Shown: one piece after another, positions 27,139 to 36,232 of the stretch
Layout of the letters: each line of letters begins with the position of its first letter
Numbering within the stretch: position 1 is the first letter of the stretch
From: Methanoculleus marisnigri JR1
GTDB taxonomy: Archaea > Halobacteriota > Methanomicrobia > Methanomicrobiales > Methanoculleaceae
Direction of reading: 5' to 3'
Assembly: GCF_000015825.1 (NCBI RefSeq)
Contig: NC_009051.1
Location: 1,606,695-1,670,694, forward strand
DNA: 64,000 bases
Program-made: the position numbers and the translations under genes
Notes under the pieces: generated by a model
Told to the model about the DNA's origin: nothing
Seen by the model: the letters and a program-made list of their open reading frames with translations, nothing else
Databases searched by the model: none

Positions 27139-29205
27139 TCAGGCCTCCTCGGTGATCTTCTCAACCTTCACGGCACAGGCCTTGTACTCGGGGATCTTCG
27201 CTACGGGGTCAAGCGCATTGTGGGTCAGCCTGTTCGCCGGGTGCTCCTTGTAATGGAACGGTATGAACATGACGCCTTTGATGATCTCGGGGGTGACCCG
27301 TGCGGGGATCTCGACCGAGCCCCGCCGGGTGCTCGCCCGGACGACCTCTTCATCCTCGATCCCGAGTTCCTTTGCGTCCTCGGGGTTGATCTCGATCCAG
27401 CCGATGGGCGCCTCTTTCTCGAGGCTCCACGACCGGCGGGTCATGGTGCCAGTGTGCCATTGCCAGAGTGTGCGGCCGGTCGTGAGCACGTAGGGGTACT
27501 CGGCGTCCGGCACCTCGGCAGGTGGCTTCCACTCGATCGGACTGAAGACCCCGAGCCCGTCGGGCATGGCGAACCTCTCCCTATGAAGGATCGGCGTTCC
27601 CGGGTGCTCCTCGGTCGGGCAGGGCCAGTGCAGACCGTCGGGGTCGAGGCGGGCGTAGGACATGCCGTGGTAGGACGGCGTGACGGCGGCGACCTCGTTG
27701 AAGATCGCTTCGGGACTTTCGAACGCAAACTGCTCGGGATAACCCATTTTGCTCCCGAGTTCGCAGATGATCTTCCAGTCTTCCTTCGCCTCCCCTGGCG
27801 GGTCCTGGGCCTTCTTCCAGCGCTGGACACGCCGCTCGGTGTTCGTCTGGGTGCCGTCCTTCTCGGCGTAGCAGGCGGCGGGGAGCACCACGTCGGCGAA
27901 GTTGCCCGTCTCGGTCAGGAAGATGTCCTGGACGACCAGGAACTCGAGGTTCTTGAGCCCTTCCTCGACGTGGTGGAGGTCGGGGTCGGAGAGCATCGGG
28001 TTCTCGCCCATGATGTACATCGCTTTGAGTTTGCCGGATTCGTCGGCGAGGACGTTGACCATCTCGGTGACGGTGTAGCCGACTCTGCCCTCGGCAAGCT
28101 CGTCGACGCCCCACATCTCCTTCATCTTCTTCTGCGCCGCCTCGTCGGTGACCTTCTGGTAGCCGGAGAAGACGTTCGGGAGGGCTCCCATGTCACAGGC
28201 GCCCTGGACGTTGTTCTGGCCGCGGAGCGGGTTGACGCCGCCACCGGGCCTGCCCATGTTGCCGGTGAGCATCATCAGGTTGGCGGTCGATTTGACATTG
28301 TCGACGCCGACGGTGTGCTGGGTGATGCCCATCGAGTAGATGAGCGTGGCGACGTCGGCGGTTGCGATCCACTCGGCCGCGGTCCTGAGACTCTCGACGG
28401 GGATACCGGAGGTCTTCGAGACGTTCTCAAGGCTGTAGTCGTCCTTCATGACGACCTCCTTGAGGTTCTCGAAGTCCTTCGTGCGGCTCGCGATGAACTC
28501 CTTATCCTCCCGGCCGTTTCTGATGATCTCCTGCATCAGGCCGTTTAAGATCGCGACGTCGGTGCCCGATATGAACGGCATGTAGAGGTCGGCCTGCTTC
28601 GCGGTGGGGGTGAGGCGCGGGTCGGCGACGATCACCTTCCCGCCGCCCTCTCTCGCACGGATGATGCTCCGCGCTATGAGCGGGTGCTGCTCGAATGTGT
28701 TGGACCCGAGGACGAAGACGCACTTCGACTCGGCGATGTCCGTGATCGAGTTGGTCATTGCCCCTGACCCGAAGACCGCCGCGAGGCCCGCGACGGTGGA
28801 TGCATGGCAGAGCCGGGCGCAGTGGTCGATGTGCGGGGTCTTGAGAACCACCCGGGCGAACTTCTGCATCAGGTAGTTCTCCTCGTTCGATGTCCGGGCG
28901 GAGGAGAGGCAGGCTACCTCGTCGGGTTTGTAGGAACCGATCTTCTCCGCGATCAGGTCGTAGGCTTCGTCCCAGGTCGCCTCGACAAACCCGCCGTCCT
29001 TCTTGATCAGCGGTTTCGTGAGGCGGTCGGGGCTGTTTATGAATTCATGGGCATAGCGTCCTTTGGGGCAGAGTTTGCCCCCGTTGACGGGTGCGCGCTG
29101 CCAGTGCGCCACGTCAAAGACCTTGCCGTCCCGGACGACAAGGTTGAACCCGCACCCGGTGCCGCAGTACGGGCATGTCGTCGATACGTACTTGATTTCC
29201 ATCAT
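27139..29205 (-). CDS. fdhA: Formate dehydrogenase, alpha (molybdopterin) subunit
   Basis: 688 residues (or 687 from the second of two tandem ATGs). The N-terminal [4Fe-4S] motif has cysteines at 11, 14, 18 and 46, beginning TCPYCGTGCGFN. The catalytic site is DHCARLCHAST with C133 and H134, so this is the cysteine rather than selenocysteine form. GVNPLRGQNNVQGACDMG and the C-terminal molydopterin-guanine-dinucleotide domain (YVLTTGRTLWQWHTGTMTRR) follow. It oxidises formate to CO2 and feeds FdhB. AGAGGGAGA sits right before the start, and a TATA box lies about 35 bases up. Confidence 0.96.
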   Translation of the reverse strand: MMEIKYVSTTCPYCGTGCGFNLVVRDGKVFDVAHWQRAPVNGGKLCPKGRYAHEFINSPDRLTKPLIKKDGGFVEATWDEAYDLIAEKIGSYKPDEVACLSSARTSNEENYLMQKFARVVLKTPHIDHCARLCHASTVAGLAAVFGSGAMTNSITDIAESKCVFVLGSNTFEQHPLIARSIIRAREGGGKVIVADPRLTPTAKQADLYMPFISGTDVAILNGLMQEIIRNGREDKEFIASRTKDFENLKEVVMKDDYSLENVSKTSGIPVESLRTAAEWIATADVATLIYSMGITQHTVGVDNVKSTANLMMLTGNMGRPGGGVNPLRGQNNVQGACDMGALPNVFSGYQKVTDEAAQKKMKEMWGVDELAEGRVGYTVTEMVNVLADESGKLKAMYIMGENPMLSDPDLHHVEEGLKNLEFLVVQDIFLTETGNFADVVLPAACYAEKDGTQTNTERRVQRWKKAQDPPGEAKEDWKIICELGSKMGYPEQFAFESPEAIFNEVAAVTPSYHGMSYARLDPDGLHWPCPTEEHPGTPILHRERFAMPDGLGVFSPIEWKPPAEVPDAEYPYVLTTGRTLWQWHTGTMTRRSWSLEKEAPIGWIEINPEDAKELGIEDEEVVRASTRRGSVEIPARVTPEIIKGVMFIPFHYKEHPANRLTHNALDPVAKIPEYKACAVKVEKITEEA

Positions 29206-29238
29206 TCTCCCTCTGGCGGGGACTACATACCGCCTGGA

Positions 29239-29247
29239 TTATATAAT
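29239..29247 (-). promoter_or_regulatory. TATA box of fdhAB
   Basis: TTATATAAT at 29239-29247 reads as a TATA element on the minus strand (ATTATATAA), placing the transcription start roughly 10 bases before the fdhA start region. Confidence 0.6.
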
Positions 29248-29305
29248 ACGCATGGTCGTGGCCAATTTTTTGATGAATATCGGTGGCAGAATATAGGAGA
29301 TCCCG

Positions 29306-30541
29306 TCATAAAACTGCCTGGACGACCAGCGCCGCCGCGAGCGTGACGAGCCCCGCCGCCGAGAGCGGAAGGGTGTAGTTTCGCACGACAGCGGAGAATT
29401 CGTCGCCGGTCGTCCGTTTGAGCAGCCAGAAGAAGGGGTCGCTGACGTAGGAGAACATGAACGCCCCCGCGGAGACCATGAGCACCAGGGCGAGCGGGTT
29501 TATCGCCGTGACGGCCGGGATCGTGGCAAGAATACTGCCGGTGACGGCCGCGGTCACGACCCTCGATCCCTGTGCCGCCTGCACCAGGGCGGCGATGACG
29601 AACGGGAGTATGGTTATGGGAAGGGTGCCGAGTACCAGCGCGGCCACGTCCGCGGGGAAGGTGCTTGCGGCGATGACGCCGCCGAGCGCCCCGGCACCGG
29701 CGAGGTCGAAGATGATGATCCCGGCGTTCTTGGTCCCCCGATGAAGCGCCCGCTCCCGGACGTCGCCCGGAACGGTGGCAAGGGCGGCGAAGAGCCCGGC
29801 AAGGAGCGCCAGGTTGATGTTCGCGAGGGCGTGGAGGTACGGGATTAACGACCCGATCGCGAGCATCCCGACGATGACGAGGAACGGCAGCCAGGGACGA
29901 ACGTCCCGCCCGGCCGCCGGCTCTTCCGGAGGTTCGGCCGGGCGGGTGCGGCCCCGCAGGGCGAGGAGGAGTCCGGCGAGGAGAAGGAGGGAGAGGGGGA
30001 GGGCGACGAGGTCGATGTCCCAGGGCCGGCCGGAAAGAAGGTCGAGCGTCGTTATGGTGGAGTAGACGACGGGAGCGGGGTAGAGGAGCACGTAGGATAT
30101 CATCCCGGCGACGCCGGCGCAGTAGAGGAGGGTCTTCGATGCCCGCCCATCGCGCTGGAGGTGCGTGAGGATGGGGGCGAGGATGACGAACGAGGTGATG
30201 CCGCACATCAGCGGGACGGAGAGGAGGTAGCCGGCCGTTCCCGCCGTGGCGAGGGGGCGGCGCACCAGTCCCCGGATGTCGGCGACGATATCCGCGATCC
30301 AGCCGCTCTCCCGGAGGATCTGGGCGATGCCGACCCCGCAGAAGATGACGACCGCGAGGATGGAGAATATTCTCCCGGCACCGCCGGTGATTGCCGCAAT
30401 AACCGTCTCCGCAGGCATGCCGGCAAGGAAGCCGAAGAGGACGGATGCCCCGACCAGGGTGAGGAACGGGGGGAGGCGGTACCTGAGCGAGGCGACGGTG
30501 ATCGCTGTGAGGGTGACGGCGAAGGCGATGAGGGTCTCCAT
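29306..30541 (-). CDS. DUF401 family membrane transporter
   Basis: 411 residues with about 10-11 hydrophobic spans. It starts METLIAFAVTLTAITVASLR and contains GGAGRIFSILAVVIFCGVGI, GITSFVILAPILTHLQRDG and YVSDPFFWLLKRTTGDEFSA, features of the DUF401 family (first defined on an Archaeoglobus protein) and reminiscent of GntP/anion permeases. The substrate is unknown. It is read on the same strand as fdhAB, with 100 bases and the fdhA promoter between them, so it is transcribed separately or reads into it. Confidence 0.75.
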   Translation of the reverse strand: METLIAFAVTLTAITVASLRYRLPPFLTLVGASVLFGFLAGMPAETVIAAITGGAGRIFSILAVVIFCGVGIAQILRESGWIADIVADIRGLVRRPLATAGTAGYLLSVPLMCGITSFVILAPILTHLQRDGRASKTLLYCAGVAGMISYVLLYPAPVVYSTITTLDLLSGRPWDIDLVALPLSLLLLAGLLLALRGRTRPAEPPEEPAAGRDVRPWLPFLVIVGMLAIGSLIPYLHALANINLALLAGLFAALATVPGDVRERALHRGTKNAGIIIFDLAGAGALGGVIAASTFPADVAALVLGTLPITILPFVIAALVQAAQGSRVVTAAVTGSILATIPAVTAINPLALVLMVSAGAFMFSYVSDPFFWLLKRTTGDEFSAVVRNYTLPLSAAGLVTLAAALVVQAVL

Positions 30542-30577
30542 CGGTCTCTCGTTGGGGGTTTGGGGATATAATATCCG

Positions 30578-31432
30578 TCAGTTCTGTTCTTTCTCGCGGC
30601 GCGCTCCGGCGATCCGGCTCTCCGCAATCTCCCGGTATTCCGGGTCGATCTCAAAGCCGATGTAGTCCGCACCGAGGGCGATCGCCGCAAGCGCCGTGCT
30701 CCCGATGCCCATGAAGGGGTCGAGGACGAGCATCCCGGGCCGGCAGCCGTGGAGCCGGATGCACATCTCGGGAAGTTTCTCCGGGAAACTGGTCGGGTGC
30801 GGCCGCGAGGAGCGGATCGTCCGGTAGGGGATGAACCAGGTGTTCCCCCGGTCGCGGAGGTCGCGCTCCGCCGCTTTCCAGCGGCCGATGTTGCTCTTGT
30901 CCTGGTAGGGCACGCCGACGCCGAGTTTGTCGAGCGCGACGTCGCCCCCTTTCGTGAAGTGGAAGATGTGCTCGTGGCACTGGCTCAGGTAGCGGGCGCT
31001 GTTCACCGGCTGGTAGTGACCGACGGCGATATCCCCGGTGATGTTCTCGTAGCCGCCCATGTCCGCCTTCTCGATCGCGATCGACTTGACCCAGTGAATG
31101 ACGTTCTGCAGTTCGAAGTGGGGGCGGAACCGCTGGACGGCGTCGAAGGGGATCCAGGGGTCCCGGGGTTTGCCGCCGATGTTGAGGAAGAACGAGCCGT
31201 CGTCGGCGAGGACCCGCGCCGCTCCGGCGGCGAACTCCGCGAGCCAGCCGAGGTAGTCCTCGCGGGGCTTTCTGTCGTCGTAGGAGTTGTAGTCCTTCCC
31301 GATGTTGTAGGGCGGCGACGTGACGATGACGTCGACGGAGCCCGCCGGGAGGCGCCGCATGCCCTCGATGCAGTCCATGGTATGGATGGTGTTGACGGCA
31401 AGCCCGCCCACCCCTCTCTGCTGTTTTGTCAC
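30578..31432 (-). CDS. Solitary beta-class DNA N4-cytosine/N6-adenine methyltransferase
   Basis: About 284 residues from GTG 31432; starts at TTG 31465 or GTG 31411 are also possible, and no ribosome site decides. The catalytic motif [19 protein letters not shown] comes first and the SAM-binding motif [20 protein letters not shown] near the end, the beta-class order. Between them is a short target-recognition region ([19 protein letters not shown]). SPPY favours N4-cytosine, though this is not decisive. No restriction endonuclease gene lies next to it, so it may be an orphan methylase for regulation or genome marking. Confidence 0.85.
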   Translation of the reverse strand: MTKQQRGVGGLAVNTIHTMDCIEGMRRLPAGSVDVIVTSPPYNIGKDYNSYDDRKPREDYLGWLAEFAAGAARVLADDGSFFLNIGGKPRDPWIPFDAVQRFRPHFELQNVIHWVKSIAIEKADMGGYENITGDIAVGHYQPVNSARYLSQCHEHIFHFTKGGDVALDKLGVGVPYQDKSNIGRWKAAERDLRDRGNTWFIPYRTIRSSRPHPTSFPEKLPEMCIRLHGCRPGMLVLDPFMGIGSTALAAIALGADYIGFEIDPEYREIAESRIAGARREKEQN

Positions 31433-31486
31433 TCCGATCACGTATCGGTTCGCGGTCCAGGGCAAAAAGGTGAACGAAACATGCTG

Positions 31487-31819
31487 TCAGGCGCTGTCGT
31501 CGGCGAGAGCCTTCTGCCGCATCCGCTCGAGCGCGTCGACGAAGTCCTCGACCTCGTAGGGGTTGAGCCCCTCCGAGCCTTCGGGCTCGAGGCGTATGAC
31601 CTCGAGGAGCGCGTCCTTGAGGATCTCGAGGCGGCTATCGGGAGGGAGGACGATCTCGAACCGGCGGAAGATGCGGTCGGGGATGCAGACGAAGTTCCCG
31701 TGGACGGAGGCGAACGAGAGGATCTCGTCTGCGGCAGGAACGTCGGCCTGGTCGACCTCGACCTCCAGAACCGTATCGGCACTCTCCTCTCCAAAACAGC
31801 GGCTGACCCTGATCTTCGT
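31487..31819 (-). CDS. 110-codon frame with no canonical start; small acidic protein of unknown function
   Basis: The minus strand from 31819 to the TGA at 31489-31487 is a single open frame with strong coding character: TKIRVSRCFGEESADTVLEV, ILSFASVHGNFVCIPDRIFR, RFEIVLPPDSRLEILKDALL, and a charged tail. Yet it holds no ATG, GTG or TTG before codon 102. The first plausible initiation point is an ACG at 31819-31817, seven bases after the purine tract GGGGGAGGGG; with ATG there the protein would begin MKIRVSRCFG. A minus-strand TATA-like element lies at about 31863-31877. Either ACG (or an upstream ATA) is used, or the start codon has mutated. No family recognised. Confidence 0.62.
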   Translation of the reverse strand, partial: TKIRVSRCFGEESADTVLEVEVDQADVPAADEILSFASVHGNFVCIPDRIFRRFEIVLPPDSRLEILKDALLEVIRLEPEGSEGLNPYEVEDFVDALERMRQKALADDSA

Positions 31820-31862
31820 GGCTGCCCCTCCCCCGGTTTGGGCCGATATTCTCCCAGGGGAA

Positions 31863-31877
31863 TGATATAGTTTTATG
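31863..31877 (-). promoter_or_regulatory. TATA-like element before the start-codon-less frame
   Basis: On the minus strand 31877-31863 reads CATAAAACTATATCA, an A/T-rich block in GC-rich surroundings, about 45 bases before the ACG codon at 31819. Confidence 0.45.
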
Positions 31878-31940
31878 CCGGGGAAGGGGAGGTCTCCGTC
31901 GCGAGTGGAGTTCCGCCCTCCCCCTAAACATCGGGGATGC

Positions 31941-32750
31941 TTATTTGAAGGAATCGACGATGTTGCGGAAGAACCGCATGTTCATCGATTCGGTGGGCAG
32001 GGGTTTTTTCTCGCGCTTCAGCCGCTCTTTTCTCACCGGCCAGTCGTAGAGGTTCACGAACTCCATCGCCCGCTCGGGGTGCGGCATCAGCCCGAGAACC
32101 TTGCCGTCCGCCGACGTTACGCCGGCGATGTCCGCGAGCGCCCCGTTCGGGTTGTAGGGGTACTCCCCTCCCGCGGGGGAGAGGTCGTCACGGGAGTAGC
32201 GGAACGCGACCATCCCCTCCCGCTCGATCCGCTTTAAGGTCTCCTCCGAACAATAGAAGTTCCCCTCACCGTGGGAGACGGGGCAGTAGAGGTGCGAGAT
32301 GCCCTTCGTCCAGAGGTTATCCGCAGCAGGCTTCAGGGTGACGAACCGGCACTCCAGCACGCCCTTCCTGTTCGGCATCAGGGCGATCTCGCGGGGACGG
32401 TCCCGGTCGAAGGCCGGAACCAGGCCGAGGTTCGCGAGGATCTGGAACCCGTTGCAGATCCCGAGGACGAGGTTGTCGCCCGCGAGGAACTCTTTTACGT
32501 CGCTCCAGAGGTTGTTTCGGACGCGGTTTGCGTAGGCGTTGCCGGCACCCGTGTCGTCGCCGTAGGAGAAACCGCCGGGGAAGACCATCAGCCGGTAGTC
32601 GGAGAGGGTCTTCTCCCCCGCGATGAGGTCGTTGATGTGGACGATATCGGACGCCATGCCCGCCCGCATCAGGGCTTCCTGCGTCTCCATCTCGGAGTTG
32701 ATCCCGTAGCCGCTCATGATGAGGGCTCTTGGATTGTTTGCGCGAGCCAT
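31941..32750 (-). CDS. purQ: Phosphoribosylformylglycinamidine synthase, glutaminase subunit PurQ
   Basis: 269 residues. Class I glutamine amidotransferase with the nucleophilic cysteine in LVLGICNGFQILANLG, the GGFSYGDDTGAG oxyanion-side motif and the catalytic histidine in LGLMPHPERAMEF. It supplies ammonia to PurL in the fourth step of purine synthesis. It is longer than the roughly 225-residue bacterial PurQ because of extra loops (around 100-190), matching the archaeal form. It starts two bases after the purL stop, so purL and purQ are one operon. Confidence 0.95.
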   Translation of the reverse strand: MARANNPRALIMSGYGINSEMETQEALMRAGMASDIVHINDLIAGEKTLSDYRLMVFPGGFSYGDDTGAGNAYANRVRNNLWSDVKEFLAGDNLVLGICNGFQILANLGLVPAFDRDRPREIALMPNRKGVLECRFVTLKPAADNLWTKGISHLYCPVSHGEGNFYCSEETLKRIEREGMVAFRYSRDDLSPAGGEYPYNPNGALADIAGVTSADGKVLGLMPHPERAMEFVNLYDWPVRKERLKREKKPLPTESMNMRFFRNIVDSFK

Positions 32751-32752
32751 GC

Positions 32753-35692
32753 TCAGTACCCCCCGAAAGGCGCTTTATATGCAGTTTCCATTGCCGTCAC
32801 CGGCTGTTCTATGAGCGTTTTTCCTGCCGACACCCGGAACGTTTCGCCGCCGACGCTGCCGAGGAGGTGCGCGTCGCCGCCGAAGATCTCCTCGAAGGCT
32901 TCGCGATCGCCGGGGGCGACCGTGACAATGAGCCGCCCGAGCGACTCCGAGAAGAGGTAGGTGTCCGGGCGCATCCCGCCGGTGATTGTCAGATCCATGC
33001 CGGCTCTCCCGGCGATCGCGACCTTTGCAAGGGCGACGAGGAGCCCCCCGTGGGTGACGGGGAAGGCGGAGGCGAGAAGGTTTTTCTCAATCGCGCCGGT
33101 CATCCGGCCGTAGCGCACCTTCGCCGTCTCGATATCGAGGGACGGAACCGTGCCCCCCTCGACACCGAGGTGCGCGAGGTACTCCGACCCGCCGAGTTCT
33201 TCCCCGGTCTCCCCCACGACGTAGACGAGGTCGCCGTCGAACTTCGCGTCCATCGATACCGCGGTCGTGACGTCGGGGTGGACGCCGATCGAGGTGATGA
33301 GGAGCGTCGGCGGCACGGAGACCTTCACGGGGTTCGAGTCGGCGTCATAGCCGGAGAAGTCGTTGAACATGCTGTCTTTCCCGGAGATATACGGCGTTGC
33401 GAACTCTACCGCGCCGTCATAGCACCCGAACGCGGCGCGCTTGAGCTGCCAGAGCCTCGCCGGTTCGTCGGAGGAGCACCAGCAGAAGTTGTCGAGGAGC
33501 GCGATGGTATCGAGCGGGACGCCGATTGCGATCAAACCCCGGACCGCCGCGTCGATCGCGGCGAGCGCCATCCGGTAGGGGTCGAGCTCGGAGTAGGACG
33601 GAAAGAGGCCCTGCGAGAGCCCGACGCCCTTCATCGAGCCGGGGACGACCTTCGTCAGGGTGGCCGTGGTCTGGACCCGCCCGGCTCCCTGCACCGGCCC
33701 GAGGACGTGCCCGCCCTGGACGGTATGGTCGTACCGGGTCGAGATGAACTCTTTGGAGCAGATGTTCTTTCGTGCGAGCATCGCGAGGAGGAGGTCGTCG
33801 AGCCGGTCGGGGCACGGGAAGTCTGGCTCGGGATACGCCGTCTCCACGGGCTCTGTCCGGAGGTGCTTCTTCGGGAGGCCGTCGTGGAGGAAGTCGAGGT
33901 CGACGTCCATGACGGTCTCTCCGCCGTACTCCACGACGCATCTCCCCGTATCGGTGAACGTCCCGATGACGGTGGCCTCGACCTCCCTCCTCTTCATCAG
34001 GTCCATGAACGCCTCGATCTTCTCTTCCGGGACGGCGAGGGTCATCCGCTCCTGCGACTCGGAGATCCAGATCTCCCACGGCGCCATGCCGGGGTACTTC
34101 AGCGGAACGCGGTCGAGGAGGACGTGGCACCCGCCCGACTCCCTCGCCATCTCGGCGACGGAGCAGGAGATTCCTCCCGCCCCGTTGTCGGTGATGCTCC
34201 GGTAGAGGTCGAGGTCGCGGGCCTCCTTGACGATGACGTCGGAGAACTTCTTCTGGGTGATCGGGTCGCCGATCTGGACCGCGGTCACGGGGCTCGCGGG
34301 GTCGAGGGCTTCTGAAGAGAAGGTGGCGCCGTGGATCCCGTCCTTGCCGACCCTGCCGCCGACCATGACGACGAGGTCGCCGGGCAGGGCCTGCTTCTCG
34401 TGGAGCAGTCTCCCGTTGTTGGCGCGCGGCATCACGCCGACGGTGCCGGCGAAGACGAGTGGTTTACCGACGTAGCGGTCGTGGAAGTAGCACCACCCCT
34501 GCGGCGTCGGGATGCCCGAGCAGTTGCCGCCGACGTCGATGCCGCGGACGACGCCCTCGAAGATCCGCCGGGGAGGGAGGATGGGGTTCGTCCGGTTCTT
34601 GCCGCGGAAGAGGGCCGGTTCTGTGTCGGGGTCGCCGACGCAGTAGCCGTAGATGTTGATGCAGGGCTTGGCGCCGAGGCCGAACCCGATGGTGTCGCGG
34701 TTCACCCCGACGATCCCGGTGAGGGCGCCGCCGAAGGGGTCGAGGGCCGAGGGGGAGTTGTGCGTCTCGACCTTGCAGGTCACCAGGTGCTCGTCGTCGA
34801 AGATGATGGCGCCGGAGTTGTCGGTGAAGACCGAGACGCAGATGTCGTCATCGCCCTTTGCCTCGCGGACGGTGTTGGTGGCCGCCTGGATGCAGGTCTT
34901 ATAAAGCCCCCGGGGGACGTCGTCCATCGCCGAGGCAAAGATCGTGTGCTTGCAGTGCTCGCTCCAGGTCTGGGCGAGCGACTCGAGCTCGACGTCCGTC
35001 GGCTTCCGCCCGAGCCCCCGGAAGTAGTCGCGGATCGCGTGGAGCTGGGCGAGGTCGAGGGCGAGCGGCCCGCGCCGCTCCCCTGTTGCGGGGTCGAGGA
35101 TACCCTCTTTTCCGATACGTGCGAGTTCCGCGTCGGGGAGGTCGAGGTCGACAGTCCCGGCGGCCTGCAGGTCGTGGAGGTGGACGAAGGGGGTGATTGC
35201 GTCCATTCCCTTCCCGGCGTACTCCTCGCGGCTCCTGACGTGCACCCGGTTGACGAGCGGGTTTGCGAGGGCGACGGTGAGCCGCTCCAGGGATTCGGGC
35301 GTGAGGTCGCCGGAGACGAGGTAGAGCTGCGACGAGAAGACCGCCTCCCCTTCGCCGAACCGGAACCCGAAGTAGTCCTCGATGGTCTGCTTTGCCGTCG
35401 TCCCGGCGTTGTCGGTGACCCCGGGCAGGAACCCGACCTCGATCGCGTAGTCGAACCCGGCCTCGGTCGGCCGGTCTACGGAGTACCGCTGGACGACGGG
35501 GTTGCTGAGCTGCGCGCCGATCTGCGAGAGCTCATCGGGGGAGAAGTCCCTCCGGGCGGTCGCTATGGTATAGACGTCGACGAGGTGCAGCTCGCGCAGG
35601 GGGAAACCCAGCGAGCGGAACCTCTCGGTACGCGTCGGCAGCCGTGGATCGCGGGTATATTGTACCTCTATCCGGTGGACGTACGAGGCCAT
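32753..35692 (-). CDS. purL: PurS-PurL fusion: phosphoribosylformylglycinamidine synthase
   Basis: 979 residues, much longer than the roughly 720-residue PurL. Residues 1-170 hold two PurS-like halves (RIEVQYTRDPRLPTRTERFR and YAIEVGFLPGVTDNAGTTAK), standing in for the separate PurS dimer. The ATP-binding PurL body starts near 190 with LHAIRDYFRGLGRKPTDVEL and WSEHCKHTIF, the conserved histidine motif; KVETHNSPSALDPFGGALTG and YISGKDSMFNDF follow. It converts FGAR to FGAM with ammonia from PurQ. The ATG at 35692 is directly preceded by an A/T-rich block (CATATTTATAC on the minus strand). Confidence 0.94.
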   Translation of the reverse strand: MASYVHRIEVQYTRDPRLPTRTERFRSLGFPLRELHLVDVYTIATARRDFSPDELSQIGAQLSNPVVQRYSVDRPTEAGFDYAIEVGFLPGVTDNAGTTAKQTIEDYFGFRFGEGEAVFSSQLYLVSGDLTPESLERLTVALANPLVNRVHVRSREEYAGKGMDAITPFVHLHDLQAAGTVDLDLPDAELARIGKEGILDPATGERRGPLALDLAQLHAIRDYFRGLGRKPTDVELESLAQTWSEHCKHTIFASAMDDVPRGLYKTCIQAATNTVREAKGDDDICVSVFTDNSGAIIFDDEHLVTCKVETHNSPSALDPFGGALTGIVGVNRDTIGFGLGAKPCINIYGYCVGDPDTEPALFRGKNRTNPILPPRRIFEGVVRGIDVGGNCSGIPTPQGWCYFHDRYVGKPLVFAGTVGVMPRANNGRLLHEKQALPGDLVVMVGGRVGKDGIHGATFSSEALDPASPVTAVQIGDPITQKKFSDVIVKEARDLDLYRSITDNGAGGISCSVAEMARESGGCHVLLDRVPLKYPGMAPWEIWISESQERMTLAVPEEKIEAFMDLMKRREVEATVIGTFTDTGRCVVEYGGETVMDVDLDFLHDGLPKKHLRTEPVETAYPEPDFPCPDRLDDLLLAMLARKNICSKEFISTRYDHTVQGGHVLGPVQGAGRVQTTATLTKVVPGSMKGVGLSQGLFPSYSELDPYRMALAAIDAAVRGLIAIGVPLDTIALLDNFCWCSSDEPARLWQLKRAAFGCYDGAVEFATPYISGKDSMFNDFSGYDADSNPVKVSVPPTLLITSIGVHPDVTTAVSMDAKFDGDLVYVVGETGEELGGSEYLAHLGVEGGTVPSLDIETAKVRYGRMTGAIEKNLLASAFPVTHGGLLVALAKVAIAGRAGMDLTITGGMRPDTYLFSESLGRLIVTVAPGDREAFEEIFGGDAHLLGSVGGETFRVSAGKTLIEQPVTAMETAYKAPFGGY

Positions 35693-35910
35693 GTATAAAT
35701 ATGGGTTGGATCTGGTGAAAAGGACTGCGATGGGGTGGGGGGTGTGGTCAGAGGATCTAAGTTGAGATCTTCATGGTGGCCCTTAGTGAAGCTAATTTGA
35801 CCCGGTTGCAATAGATTGAGAGTGGATGTGGCATATGATGGGCTTTACTACGCTTATAGCCAGAATTTTTGATACTTCGTTATTTTCGACTGCAATCTCT
35901 TTTAAAAAAG

Positions 35911-35920
35911 TATATAAATT
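35911..35920 (+). promoter_or_regulatory. Strong TATA box for a leaderless small gene
   Basis: TATATAAATT at 35911-35920, preceded by AAAAAAG, lies 22-31 bases before the ATG at 35942, the classic archaeal promoter spacing for a leaderless mRNA. Confidence 0.6.
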
Positions 35921-35941
35921 CTCTTGTGATAATGTGGAACA

Positions 35942-36100
35942 ATGGCCCTACTAAGCTCTATGAAATCAGTCTATCAGCGTATCCTCAATAGACAATGTCC
36001 TGTTTGCAAAGGGCGCTATCCTTGGCTGAACAACGTTAAACATGGGCTTGTTCCTACAGCGGAGCATGGACAAATTCACAGGTCTACTTCGAGCCTCTAG
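35942..36100 (+). CDS. 52-residue basic peptide with one CPVC motif
   Basis: ATG 35942 to TAG 36100, beginning MALLSSMKSVYQRILNRQCP and carrying a single CPVCKGRYPW knuckle, like half of a zinc ribbon. It is preceded by a good TATA box at leaderless spacing and has codon and base use like the AT-rich gene downstream rather than the GC-rich neighbours. It may be a genuine small protein or the intact 5' end of a truncated zinc-ribbon gene. No family assigned. The 140 bases to the next start hold nothing obvious. Confidence 0.42.
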   Translation: MALLSSMKSVYQRILNRQCPVCKGRYPWLNNVKHGLVPTAEHGQIHRSTSSL

Positions 36101-36232
36101 CGGATCAGCGAAAACAGGAAAAGTGCTCTCAACAGGAAAGAGTAGTGCAAAACACTCCTCATCAAAATAGGGCTGTTATTCACAAGAAGTTTCTCATTTA
36201 CACCGACAAAAACTCAATCAGGGAGAGTATGC

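Noticed and set aside
34331-35698. 455-codon plus-strand frame opposite purL
   Set aside because: Asp/Val/Arg-rich shadow of the purL codons.
35693-35760. Duplicated tRNA-Thr 3' end as an attachment site
   Set aside because: I compared this stretch with 37173-37200 by eye and found no convincing match.
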